This document shows positions 1 through 12,200 of a stretch of 64,000 nt of DNA, piece by piece. Origin of the DNA: Alisma plantago-aquatica (Eukaryota; Streptophyta; Magnoliopsida; Alismatales; Alismataceae). The translations under genes and the position numbers were made by a program. The stretch spans positions 661,229,591-661,293,590 of the forward strand of contig OY856409.1 in NCBI GenBank assembly GCA_963693085.1, written 5' to 3'. The first letter of the stretch is position 1. Each line of letters begins with the position of its first letter. Under the pieces are notes generated by a model. It was given only the letters and a program-made list of their open reading frames with translations. It was not told the DNA's origin and ran no database searches.

Positions 1-983
1 GTTGAACTTGGGATCATCTAAAAGTGGTGAAAGTTGATAACTGAACTCAGTAAGAGAGGTATGTGGATTCTTACACCCTATGTTGGGATATTTGCAAACC
101 TAACCAAATATTCCCTAATGAGGCACTTTATGAACCCTATTCTCTCTTTTAATGTTTCTTTTGTCTCAAAATCAGTAATGATATTCTATTTCTTGGGTCA
201 TCTACCCCACTACCATGTTTCAAATATTTGATGCTTCTACTTGCCATAGTTTCTCTTTAGTAAATTGATTTCATTAGACTATTTAGCTAATGTAGTGGTA
301 CTTTTGTACAACCACCCATAGATAGGGCAAGTGTTATTTTGCCCTGGGGAATGTGTTACTCTCCCCCTTATACCATTGTTATAGGTGACTAGGAATGTGT
401 TACTCTCCCCTCACCTATAGGTTGAGGTCCGATATGTGCCTCGATCCTACTTAGTTAAGGTAGTAAATATTAATCATGCATGCAAATCTCTTACTATTTT
501 CTTGTTATAGTAAGCATCTATTTGATTATGCCTCATACTCTTGATCTCTTCATCTTATGATGCAATCTTAGCCTTTATTTCCATTTGATTTATTTATCTT
601 TTTTCCTCATTCACTATTGACACATACCTTATTTCTATCTCTCTTGCTGGGTGAACTCCCTACCACCCAGGCCTAGGATTAGAGTTGCGTAGCAGGAGCA
701 TGGAGGACCAGCCCAGGATATGGTCTAGATTTCCCTCCACTATATCCTTATGTTGTAATATCCATGTAAGGCCTATATGGGATATGATTATGTACTTCTA
801 TAAAATTGATTATAGTCATGAAACTTTTATTCCACTGCTATACTTGGTCTTTTGTATACCATTATTTAAGATTTGAAAAATTTACACTTGTTCCATCATA
901 CCCTTCTGAGTGTGTTTGGAATGGATGTTTTATACTTCAAATTTTAGTAGGGAGTGGATCCCCTCTGAGTTCCACTCTTCACA
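1..983 (+). mobile_element. Element D, 5' LTR (3' part only)
   Basis: This is the tail of a Ty3/gypsy LTR whose start lies outside the window. It repeats at 5559-7543 with the same order of sequence, interrupted there by a LINE. Both copies share the ending CACTCTT(C/T)ACA; after it this copy continues with a 3-bp spacer and an initiator-Met-like primer site, so it is the 5' LTR. It contains two near-identical short stretches around GGGAATGTGTTACTCTCC-type sequence (about 340-415). No coding sequence is credible here. Confidence 0.75.
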
Positions 984-986
984 GCA

Positions 987-1004
987 TGCCACCAGAGCCC
1001 ATGG
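987..1004 (+). other. Element D primer-binding site (degenerate tRNA-iMet)
   Basis: TGCCACCAGAGCCCATGG follows the LTR end after the spacer gca. It is a mutated form of TGGTATCAGAGCCATGG, the complement of the plant initiator tRNA-Met 3' end. The LTR-3bp-PBS spacing matches elements E1 and E2 in this window. Confidence 0.6.
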
Positions 1005-2883
1005 AGTCAAAATCTGACTATTTCAATTTTTCTCCCTAATTAGAACCCTTGCCTTACATAGTTCCCCTGTAGTTAAGATGTTCACCCTAGAATTGACCTA
1101 TGTTTTTATTGATATGATGAAAGGTTGATTTAGGATCATAAGAGTTTCACATTATAAATATGTTTAATTAACCTTTATGCGATGAACCTATTTGGTAGCT
1201 ACTAGGGAATAAGTTGAAAGAAAAGGTGTCTAGAAAGGATCAGGGTTTAGGGGTTGGAAAATTTTTCCTCTGTGCCACTATCTTGGTTACGAGGACTCCC
1301 ATATCGTATGATACCTACCTGGCCTGAACTAATACTGATTGTCCGAAATAGCATGCCTGTAGGAAATAATAGCCTTAGACATCTATGTTGGATACTCTTG
1401 GGAAGCTTATTTGTTGACCTCATCTCTTAGTTGCAATGACTTGTTTGAGGATGGATATTTGATATGATTCCCTTATGTCCCATAGAACCACATGTTTGGG
1501 AAGTCTATCCCTCAAACCTAGAATTTGAAGTTGGGTGTTTAGCAAGCAATTAAGTGATAGATCTTATACAGTTTTTAGTTAGATTGACCCTTTACCTCTA
1601 GTTTATTTTGACTTGGTAGGTCAAACCTTTAAGTGGTGGAGGGATAGTAGCAGTGCCATGATAGATCATGGTTATGATGATTTTGAGGACAAAATCCTTT
1701 TTGGGGATGGGGTCCCGCATCTTACCAAAATCTATCTAGTCTATCTTTAGAAACCTTAACTCCATAAATAGAAGGTTAATATGCTTGGATCCCTATAATT
1801 GACTAAACAAGGTTAGACTTATCCCCTAACATGCTTGTTTATATCCTAATAATCATATAATGATCATCTAATGAATAGTTCATATCTTTGAACCCTGATG
1901 AATATTTGATGCACATAATATGAATAATTCACATATTAATCCTAATTATGAATACACATGATGCTAACCATGTCATGAACCAATAAACCCTAATGATATG
2001 ATAAATGTAACCAAATCTTGGACTTAATACATGCTTATAAGATATATGTGAAATGTAATGATCATGTTGATCTAAACCCTAAGTTGTACTCATAGAACAC
2101 TAAAATATGCATCCTTGATGATATTCATGATACATTAGTGGCATTATGTGTCACAATCAAATAACATACTTTGATACACATAAATGTTATATGATCACCT
2201 AATCATAGATTAATCAAGTCATCAATATTAAATGCATATCACCTTGTTCTCTAAAACACACCTAATTAATCACCAAATCATGACTTGTATGTGAATCAAT
2301 TCATTAATATGTGATATTTTCCACCTTGTTCATTAAAATCATATAAAGACTTCAATATTGATAAGAAGTAAGTGGAATCATATAAATGCGCATAATCAAT
2401 GATAAGAAGTGAATAAATATGAGAAAATAATTAATGATGACATTAATGAGAGTATTAAAGGTAATGTGACAATGTATATATGTTTAAAGTAATTAATGTG
2501 ACATTATTTGGATTAATTGTAGACTTAATAAAAAATTGGATAAAATTTCTTATTTCATAAAAACAATTTGTTATAATTCAATATGGTGATAATATGAGGA
2601 TAATGGAGTCTAAATCCAAATTATTAAGGATAACTGTCAAATATATTAATAGACATTCAAATAATTGAGTAAACTCTAATTGTTATAAAATTGTTAATGA
2701 GATAAATAAGGAATATATCTGGTTTCATACATAATAATGAAATATAACTCTTGTGGAAACAATGTGAATATAACATGATACAATTAAAAGAATAATAAGG
2801 ATGATGTAATATCATATTAAATACATTTATATTAAGCCTAAGATGTTAATTGTGTTATATCTAATAAAAAGGAAATATAATAG
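1005..2883 (+). mobile_element. Element D gutted interior, non-coding
   Basis: This stretch lies between the primer site and a chromodomain remnant. It is AT-rich, full of stops in every frame, and shows no gag, protease or RT motif. At 1676-1712 there is a second purine-rich signal of the kind that precedes a 3' LTR (GAGGACAAAATCC followed by GGGGATGGGG), then AT-rich sequence to 2880. That suggests that an older LTR, or another element's 3' end, is embedded here; I could not find its other end. Confidence 0.4.
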
Positions 2884-3075
2884 TGGAACCTTTAGTGACC
2901 CATGAGAACCTGACATATGAAGAGTCACCTATGAAGATTCTTGATCCGAAGTTAAGATGTTGAAGAATAAGGAGTTTGAGTTAGGGAAAGTTTTGGTGGA
3001 AGTTTTATGGTTGGAGGAAACAACCTGGGAGTTTTAGACATGAGATGTTACATATTCACCCTTCCCTCTTTTCTT
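2884..3075 (+). pseudogene. Element D pol remnant: C-terminal chromodomain
   Basis: Reading through stops and frameshifts, the plus strand gives NLTYEESPMKILDPKL, then a Lys/Glu-rich stretch, GKVLVEVLW and LEETTWEF. This follows the order of the integrase C-terminal chromodomain of Tekay/Del-type chromoviruses (DLTYEERP-x-ILDR, VKVLW, EATWE). In its family this domain reads histone marks and steers integration. It is broken by several stops and has lost the rest of pol. The polypurine tract follows directly, as expected for the end of the interior. Confidence 0.6.
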
Positions 3076-3080
3076 GAGAT

Positions 3081-3115
3081 TTCGGGGACGAAATCCTTTT
3101 TAAGGGGTGGAGTGT
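3081..3115 (+). other. Element D polypurine tract
   Basis: GGGGACGAAATCC followed by AAGGGGTGGAGTGT sits directly before the LTR start TGTAATGAAT. This arrangement is typical of plant Ty3/gypsy 3' ends, where the tract primes plus-strand DNA synthesis. Confidence 0.7.
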
Positions 3116-4498
3116 TGTAATGAATTGAAATCTAGACATATTCTTAATATAGCTCTATTTTCTAAAATTTTTCTATATTTTCTATCCTTTTTGTCCTTGA
3201 TGTTGAATGTGTTGAATTATTAGTGGTTTGAAGTGAATTTGATCACTATTTATGCCAATATATGAGTTTATGCTTAAATATCTCAGTGAATGTTATATTA
3301 AGGGTCCAAAGTGCAAATTTACCACTTATGTGAGATAACGATAATATAGATTCGTTGTAACCTTAGACTTTTAGAGAAAGGAAGAGAAAAAGGAATGAAT
3401 AATAATCCTTTAAACATGTTAATGTGATATTGAATTATTTAATATGAGAAATAGTGGTAATATTGGATAATGGGATAAAATTCATAAAAGGAATACTAAT
3501 TGGTTAAAGATAACTTGAGATTCTTTTTCCTTGGGTTTGTTTGGCTTGGAGGTGAAGTTTCATAATTATGGGATAATAATAACTATATCTATTTTATTTT
3601 GAAAAGAAAAGGTGAGTTTTCCTCAAAATATGAAATAAAGTACTTAATGACTTCAAAAGTGGCAACTAATCTTAGATTTGTAATCTACTCATTACAATTT
3701 GCCTATGGGTGAATTTTCATCTAATTTGGATAATCTTTAATATACATGTGTAGACTAGGAGAGAGAAAGTATGTAAAAGATCAAAATGTTAAATAATGAG
3801 TAAAATAGTCCAAAGGATATAATTAATGGCCAATTCATGTTCCATATGTTTTGGTTTTCTTAAGTGTGAAGTTTCACTTTAGTTGATAGTTTCTATATGT
3901 CTCTAAAGTGATAAGAAAGGGAAAATATGATTTACTTTGAAAGAATCAAATAAAATACTTAGAGTCTCCAAAACTAAAAATTAATGCCAAAATTGGATTC
4001 TACATGTCCTAAGCTCTCTAGGTGTCAAAACTCATTTAATTTTGATAATGTTCGCACACTCAGTTTAAGTTGAAAATGAAGGACATAAATATTTAAATAT
4101 CACTTTATTTAGTTTCCCATTTGAATAAGGTTTCTCGGTTGATTACTTATCATGCCTGGTTTTCCTTACTTAGCAAAATATGAACTCATTCTTGGCCGTC
4201 TGATTATGATCTTACACAGACTTCATTTTCCTCTTTCTCCAACTCCAGTTCTTTCCTCGTGCTCAAGATACCAGGTTCTCTAATTTGGTCTTTAATCTAT
4301 TTCTCACCCATCTCTCGATATTTTGCTACGATTTCTTTGCATGTACTATCCTTATGTTGTCCCACACCATTTGATTCTAGATTATGTAGGGTTTTAATGC
4401 CCAATTTCACTGGTGAGGGGTGCCACCTGATGTGCCATGTTCTTGCTCTATTTTCCTCCCCTTTTCCTTCGCCTCCACCCTATGAACCATCAGATGCC

Positions 4499-4506
4499 TA
4501 TATAAT
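4499..4506 (+). promoter_or_regulatory. TATA-like box in the 3' LTR of element D
   Basis: TATATAAT lies in a locally GC-richer part of the LTR, where an LTR core promoter is expected. There is no independent evidence of a start site. Confidence 0.35.
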
Positions 4507-5627
4507 TGTACTGACTTCTTCTCTAAACTCGTACACACCCCTAAAGGTTCAAAATTTATTTTTTCCTCTCCACACATATCTGGCCTATCTCATTTGGCCA
4601 TAGTTATGGTCTGTGGCACATGGAGAGTATTCTGGCCTTCACGAGGCCTGCATTCAGGATAGATGGATCCTTGCTGCCCTTGTGGAACTCTTCACAACCA
4701 TAGGTTGCTTCAATCACATGTACACAAAATTTTCCCCTTTTCTCACTTGCTGGTATGTTCTCATCTTCTCATGGGCTACTAATCAATACAGAATGGATTT
4801 CATTGTCGTGTTCGACCATTTTTGAACTCGGGAATTTGGTTGACACCTTAGTCTAGCCTTCACGATGTGAATTGGGGTGATCACAGGGTTCTTGGATTCC
4901 TAGAGCATATGGCAGCTTTACGGCCTAGAGCTGCTTGCTGCCATGGCACCGTGGGTGAGGGAAGAAACCTCCACATGACTTCCCGATTCCACCCCTCTCG
5001 TTCCTTCTTTCTTTTGTTTTTCACTTGGGGGCATAATCATCTTTTCACCTTCTATTTTATTGATTTGGATGAGTCAAAGATGAGGTTTGATCCCGTGACT
5101 TGGCTGCTTTTGATTAAGCCAAGTCAGTGGGTTGGCCCTGCTCTCTCGAGCCTTTCTTTACTTACGTGGATTTTTCTAATTTTCTGATTGACCCAATTTG
5201 TAAAATTCATATCTTTTAATCCACTTGTCCAAAAATGAAGTAAAAATATGTTTTGAAACTGGGAAATTGTGTTCTTTCTAGTAATGATATTTATAATACC
5301 ATATGTCCATGTTTTTAGTAGGATGATTTTTGAAGTATGAATTTAATGCTTAACATCCATAAAAATTGTAACTTCAACATATTAACTCCAAAATTAACAT
5401 AAAAATAGTTTTCTTGATCAAGAGAACTTAACAAACCGATTGATGAGATTTTCAGAGTCAAATTTGAGTTTTATTAAAAAGGTCCAAAAAATTAGGGTTT
5501 TCTTCATTAAGGTACATTATATGCTCTAATACATTTTAATAAATTGAAATAGGCAAAGTTGAACTTGGGATCATTTAAAAGTGGTGCAAGTTGATAATTG
5601 AACTTAATAAGAGACATATGTGCAATT

Positions 5628-6568
5628 GAAATAGGATGTTGGCAAATGATCAAATGCCTCTTGGCTTTGGAAAAAACTTCAAAAAAAAGAGGCATGCTGC
5701 TGAAAAAATTAAGCTTAACGTGGGCAATGGCAATAAGCTTAGACTGTGGTGGGATCCTTGGTTACCAGGAGGAAAAAGGCTTGTAGATTGTGTTGACAAT
5801 CAACTCATACATCGCATTGGTGGAGGTGCTAACTGCCCGCTCAACGATGTTATTGACAACGGCACATGGTGCTGTCCCGGAGTTCGTGGCTGCCACGAAT
5901 TAGATCGTATTCTGTCATAGCTGCCCCAACCCATGGGTGGCAGCGACTATCTCTCCTATGAAGGTTCCCGAAAGTTCAATTTAAAATATGGATGGAACGT
6001 AGCAAGGCAAACCTACCCCATGGTGCCCTGGGGCAAGTGGATATGGAACAACCACATTCCCAGAAGAGTCTCTCTAATTCTCTAGAAAGCTTTCCTAAAC
6101 AGGCTACCAACCATTGATACGATGAGAAAGTTTGGTTTTTGCTGGGTGTCGAGATGCTCACTATGTGAAGCGGAGGAGGACAATATGCATCACATCGTCT
6201 TCTCATGTAAATTCACCACTGAAATTTGGAGGGAATTCAGCTGCAAATTCAGGCCTACAAAAGCCCCATCCCACATAGAAGATCTAAATCAACTAAAGGA
6301 AAAAGAAAGAATCACTGCTGCGATAATAATATACCATACATGGATAGAAAGAAACAAAAGAATATTCCAGGGCATAAAGAAAACTCCTATATATATTTGG
6401 AATAGCAGCACTATAGATTTTACGGCTGTAGTCTTGTATAATTCTTTTTCCTTTTCTTTTCTTCTTAGTTTCTTATTCTTTTATCATGTTACACCCTGTA
6501 ATAGGACGACACTCATTTTTTGAAAAGATAGCAATAAAGAGAGAGGCACGCTGGGTTCAACAAAAAAA
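5628..6568 (+). pseudogene. 5'-truncated LINE insertion (RT C-terminus, zf-RVT)
   Basis: This segment interrupts the LTR of element D. It is bracketed by ATGTGCA-TT duplications (5618-5627 and about 6568-6577) and ends in an A-rich tail (6562-6568), as expected for a LINE insertion. The plus strand encodes GNKLRLWWDPWLPGG, then, after stops, FNLKYGWN, PWGKWIWNNHIPRRVS, LPTIDTMRKFGFCWVS and CSLCEAEEDNMHHIVFSC. The last block is the zf-RVT zinc-binding domain near the end of plant L1-type ORF2. Endonuclease and RT catalytic regions are absent, so only the last roughly 0.9 kb was copied, the usual result of incomplete target-primed reverse transcription. Confidence 0.85.
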
Positions 6569-7543
6569 TGTGCATTCTTAAACCCTAAGTTGGGTTATTT
6601 ACAAACCCAACTCAATATTCCCTATGAGGCACTTTATGAACCCTATTCTCTTTTTATTGTTTCTTTTTCCTCAAAATCATTATCAATATTCTATTTCTTG
6701 GGTCTTGTACCCCACTTGCATGTTTCAAATATTTGGTGCTTCTACTTGCCCCAGTTTCTCTTTAGAATGTTGATTTGATTAGACTATTTAGATAGTGTAG
6801 TGGTACTTTTGTACAACCACCCATAGATTGGGAATGTGTTACTCTCCCCCTTATAAAATTGTTATAGGTGATTGGGAATGTGTTACTCTCTCCTCATCTA
6901 TAGGTTGAGGTCCGGTAGGTGCCTCAATCCTACTTAGTTAAGGTAGTCAATATTAATTATGCATGCAAATCTTTTACTATCTTCTTGACATGGCAATCAT
7001 CTATTTGATTATGCCTCATACTCTTAACCTCTTCATCTTATGATGAAATCTTAGCCTTTATTTCCATGTTATTTCTTTATCTTTTTTCCTTTGTTCCCTA
7101 TTGACACGTACATTATTTCTCTCCCTCTCTCTCTTGCTGGGTGAACTCCCAACCACCAAGGCCTAGGAACAAAGTTGCGTAGGAGGAGCATGGAGGACCA
7201 ACCTAGGATTAGAATAAGGAGTACATGGCTTCCAACTTGGACCTAACTCAAGAATATGTAGCTTGGAGACAAACTTGATATGGTTTAGATTTCCCTCTAC
7301 TAGATCCTTATGTTGTAATATCCATGTAAACAATATATGGGATATGATGATGTACATTTATAAATTTGATTACAGTCACGAAACTTTTATTCTGCTGCTA
7401 TACTTGGTCTTTTGTATACCATTATTTAAGATTTGAAAATTGTACACATGTTCCAGCATATCCTTTTGAGTGTGTTTGGAATTGGTGTTTTATTATTCAA
7501 ATTTTAGTAGGGAGTGGATCCCCTCTGGGTCCCACTCTTTACA

Positions 7544-8442
7544 GTTGGCATTTATGTCCACTCTGAATATGAGTTGGATTGTTTATTTTTTTATATTATT
7601 ATTTGGTAGACATGTCTTATGTGTACTTCCAAATTCAGGTTTGTAGGATGTGTTCCTAGTCCAGCTGGTGGGGTGTCACAAGTATTATGTTATTGTTATG
7701 AATTGATTCAAAATGCTTAGAATTTGTCTTGTTACTCTTGTAGAAGGATTTTTAATATGAAATAAGTAGTATCTATTGATTCATTCATAGACATGATCTA
7801 AAAGATGTTTTAAAGTTATATTTGTTTCAATGATTACCTTATCTATTTCATTAGATTACCATTGTAAACTAGATTTGACTTATGCTACAACTATCCTCCT
7901 GACCTTTCAATATTTCAAGTTTCTTTTGAGTTTGTTTTATTTAATCTGATGATGTTGCATGTATCGAGCTTGAGTGGGAGGTATCCACTCACTAGGGCTC
8001 TATGAGTCTCATGAGGTTGTTTCAAATGTTTTTAGGTATAATGCTATCCAACGAAGAAGTCATGACAAAGAAGACATAAATAGAATAATCTAGATATATT
8101 AGAATGTCCATGTACTCTCTCTTTCTCGAGATGGGTAGTGTATCAAATTGTTCATTAATGTACTTGTATATGTTGTAAATTGAACCACATGTGAGTAGTA
8201 AGATTTGATTTTGGTTTTAGTGGAATTGAATACGAATTGTGATATTTTAATGTGATGTCTTTGATGTGACATTGGTTTATGAAAATTGTGAAGAAAGAAA
8301 AAGGAAAAATTATATGTGATTTTCATATACTGGTTTAATCGCCTTTGTTGAGAATTCCGTGTTCTATTTCATAATTGGGTTTAGATTTTGGGTTTCTCTC
8401 TAATGGTTGGCACTTATGTTGATCAAAAGAGAGGTCTTGACA
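7544..8442 (+). mobile_element. Element E1, 5' LTR (tail beyond the D insertion)
   Basis: This tract matches 13312-14192, 21470-22369 and 26030-26712, all LTR tails of family E. It starts where element D ends and stops at a terminal CA (8442), followed by the spacer ATG and an initiator-Met primer site. The LTR's earlier part is outside the window, on the far side of element D. Confidence 0.75.
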
Positions 8443-8445
8443 ATG

Positions 8446-8461
8446 TGGTAACAAAGCCATG
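8446..8461 (+). other. Element E1 primer-binding site (tRNA-iMet)
   Basis: TGGTAACAAAGCCATG differs by only a few bases from the tRNA-iMet complement TGGTATCAGAGCCATG. It lies three bases after the LTR end, like the better preserved site of element E2. Confidence 0.75.
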
Positions 8462-9243
8462 TTAGATAAATATGTGGGGACAATAGGAATTAGCATTAAT
8501 GATAATGTGGATGTTGAATATAACCTGAATGATGTGCATACTAACTGAACTCTATATCCAAATACTCTGGTCAAGTTGAGATAAGCTAGTATGGAACTAC
8601 TGATTGTACCTCTTCTAGATGCCCTGACCAAGCATCTATATGACTATAGTTTGGAAGTATAATAACATGCATGACTGTAATGAAATGATAAAATGGTGAA
8701 AGAGAAAGGATTATATAATTCAATATGATGCCTAAGACATGCATGTAATTTCATATGACAAAGATAAAAGTGTAATGGATTATGAAGATAATCTTTAACA
8801 AATTTGAGCAAGAGTATGGATATGATATTATAAGATAAAGTTGATTACTGAGGATGAAGCGCCATGAATGATCTTCTTTATGATGAAAACTAGTCAATGC
8901 TAATAATAATGCAGAATGAATCACAATCTTGATCCATGAGATACATAATCAAATTCTAAAAGAATATGAAAAGTGATGTGAATCACATCATGATAAATGA
9001 TGCATTACTAATAATTTTGAATTTTGTGTTTGTAATACTCAATGAGGGATTTAAAAATGATATTGGATGAAATGTCCATCTAATACTAAGAAATGCAAAA
9101 TTCAATGTAAAAGATCCAAGAAGCAAGAAATGGCGTCATATGAAAGAAAGATAAAATGGAAATCATTCTAACTTGATGATGAGAGAGATGAACAATTAGA
9201 TGATATGATATTATTATAGATCTTTTCATAGATTTTTGGACAA

Positions 9244-9266
9244 AATACCAAAAGGATGGGAGAATT
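9244..9266 (+). other. Element E1 polypurine tract
   Basis: AAAGGATGGGAGAATT directly precedes the LTR start TGTAATGACCC. It is weaker than most plant tracts but sits in the right place. Confidence 0.55.
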
Positions 9267-12200
9267 TGTAATGACCCATTTTCAAATTAACCATCTAATT
9301 AGGGTTTACTTGGATTATTGTATGCATAACAAGATTTATCATTATTTAAAGCTTTATTCATGATGGTAGTTAATTTATGATGTTTTAAACATAATGAGAA
9401 TATTTAATCATACTTTGATTCATATAACTAGAATTTGAGAATTGAAAACCCTTTCCAGCCAAACATTTGGGTTTTGGTAACATATGGATACAAAATTTGA
9501 TAAGTATAGTGGTATACTAAATGATTTTTATTATTTTATATACAAATCTGGTTTAGTTGAAATTTGTATATGGTTTGGAGAACTAAATTATTAGTGTTTT
9601 CTTTATATATCAGAATTTTGGAAGAATTTTCTAACTTGTTTGCTGGCCAAGTTTGACCAGGACAAACTCAGGTGACCATGTATCCAGATCAAAATATAGT
9701 AGTGTGGTATTTGAATTGTAACTTATTATTTTTACATCTTATTGATATGAAATTTTAAATATATCTTAAGAACTCCATTTTAGACATAATTTTTGGATGA
9801 TGTTTGAATTCTATGAAGGTGTGGTTTTAGTTGAGTTTTCCCTGGACAAACTCAGCCGACCATGCATTCTGGCTGAAAAATAGCAGTTAGTATTTGATTT
9901 TTATCTTTCTATTAGTAATTATCATTGATCTTAAATTTTGAATGGAGCTCTAAAATGCTTTCTTCCGCAACATGATAAATTCTCATAATTGTTGAAGGAG
10001 TTTTGACCTATTAAGTAAATGATTTTCAGTAACATATTTTATGTCAGAAAAATCTATTGTTTAAAAGAAAGTGTAAGTTGGGTCAATTTGTGATTCACCT
10101 TAGAACCTTAATTGATCTATATGAGTAACCTAGCACCCAAGGAGCTCTCATATTTCATGATCCATTATAGAATAATGTAATACTATAGAGAGAGGAGATA
10201 TTGGGTTTTGAGAAGAGAAAGTGGTGGAGATGTTGACCTAAGGTTTCACTATCTGAGATATGACGAAATCAAGTAAGTTTAGCTTCTTTGCATAGTCTTT
10301 CATGGTGAATCTTCTCTCACATGTCAAGATTCCTTCCCTCCTCTTATTTGATTCAAAATGGTACCAAATCCTCCCCTTTCCCCACTCTTTCTCTCCTAAT
10401 CTCTATTTCTAGGTTTCCAGAATTGAGAGGAGGAAGAAATGGATTCAGTTGCTAGAGTTTGATTGGATTTCTAGAAATTCTGAGTTTGACCTACGTTTTT
10501 AAGGTGCTTGTCACCTTTAGTGAGTGATTTTATCCCTCTTAAACTTTGTACTCATGTTTAAAGTCTAATTCTATCCAATTAAAATAATCAGAGACCTTGA
10601 TTTTATTTGTATGTGATTGGGTATTCATTTGGAAAGGTATTAGGAAATCAAATTCTACCGATTTTTCATTGTTCTCATTGAATTGGACTTTCTTAGTTCT
10701 TGATATATTAATTGAAATTCCATGGGAAATTCTATTGATAGAGACTATGATGTTTCATGTGAATATCTCCTAAAAGTAAGCCCAATGGCCGATATGCTTA
10801 GGGATTGAATTGACATGTATACAATCAAAGTTGAATTGTATTAGAATGAATTATACAAGCATGTTGTTGAATCTTATTGAAATTGAATATGATATATACA
10901 CAAGAATCATAATATATATTCCCTGTTTAGGGTTTGTTTTTAAGTATTGAATCAAATGAGTCATTGAATTAATGTATACTTATGATTAATGAATGATATA
11001 TGTGGAAATGGGAACTAGGGTTTCCATGTGTGTGAATATCCCTAATGGTCACCTATGCACCATGATGAGATTAATGAATGATATGATTATTATGGTGTGT
11101 TGAACTAAGATGACTTCTTAAACACTAGAAATTTAGTATTGAACTGAGTATGAGAGGTAAAGACCAATGTTGTATATTATCTTATAAATGTGATGAAATT
11201 ATCAATTGTAGACACTATTACATCATTTGAAGGTGATATGCCTTATTAAGATGATATAAGCTTAATGTATGTACTCTACTGTAATGTATAGAATATGAGA
11301 ACACCCCACATGTTTGCTACACTTTTATACAAGTTGCTTAATGATGAATCAAGAGATGAATAAAGACTAAAGAGATAAGAGGAAGAAACCCTAATATGTG
11401 GTAACTTATAATTTGAGAGTTCAGTAAGGAATCAAAGGATTGACTTTACTTACTAAAAGTCCATTATGAGTCAAATAACATGGTACATGTATCTAAATGC
11501 AAAATAAGAAATGGACAAGGGTGATATGAATTGTGATGATATGTAATGAATTAAATATTATTAAAACAAGTATAAGGAAGTCTTTATGTTTTTACTTTAT
11601 GTATATAATGGTTGCCCTAAAATGAATAAAGTATACTAAAATCAGAATATAAAGGATATCAATGAGACAGAGACCTTATGCATTTACTTATTTTAGATTG
11701 TTATGCTCCAAGAGTAATAGTGAACTTGAAATGAAAGAAGTTGAAACTAATGAATATTAAATGAAAGAAAAATGATGAAAACTAGTAAATGGATCTAGGA
11801 ACCTAACTCTAACCCTAAAATGATAACATATGTAATACTAATGAGTACTAAACTCAAATGAGGGATTAAGGTAAGTATATGGATAAACTTTGATTCAATT
11901 ACATGATGAATATTCAAGGATATGAATTGGTTTATAAGAATGTGCTCTTGAGTTGTAATTGTATGATATGATACTTGTACTCAAAGAATAGCCTTCTCTA
12001 ATGAATTTCTAATGAGATCACTTTTGCGTTGAATTGTATCCCTAACTGAAGAGTGTGAATTTGTAAGACAGGATTATTAAGTGTGTTATACATGTTTATG
12101 CGTTAAGATTTATTAATATGTATGGAAATCAAATGGAATAAGTTTATGTTGCACGATGAACCTACTTTAAGTAATAATAATAACATGATATGTCTATATG

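Larger units (their letters stand above)
3116..7543 (+). mobile_element. Element D, 3' LTR (interrupted by a LINE)
   Basis: The LTR begins TGTAATGAAT after the polypurine tract and ends CACTCTTTACA at 7543. Its last part repeats 1-983. Without the LINE at 5628-6568 it is about 3.5 kb. The next five bases, GTTGG (7544-7548), would be the target duplication; the mate is outside the window. Downstream sequence is the tail of a family-E LTR, so D inserted inside that LTR. The 4.1-5.2 kb part is less AT-rich and holds a TATA-like site. The short ORFs there lack any recognisable domain. Confidence 0.75.
8443..9266 (+). mobile_element. Element E1 interior, 0.82 kb, non-coding
   Basis: Everything between the two LTRs of E1 fits in about 0.82 kb. 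It is homologous along its length to the E2 interior (22370-23207): shared blocks include GAGATAAGCTAGTA and TAATTCAATATGAT. Neither copy has an ORF of useful length or any gag/pol motif. The element therefore had to rely on proteins from another element. Confidence 0.75.

Noticed and set aside
4259..5187. Three plus-strand frames of 70-114 codons in a GC-richer stretch
   Set aside because: They lie inside the 3' LTR of element D around its TATA-like box and have no domain or copy under selection.
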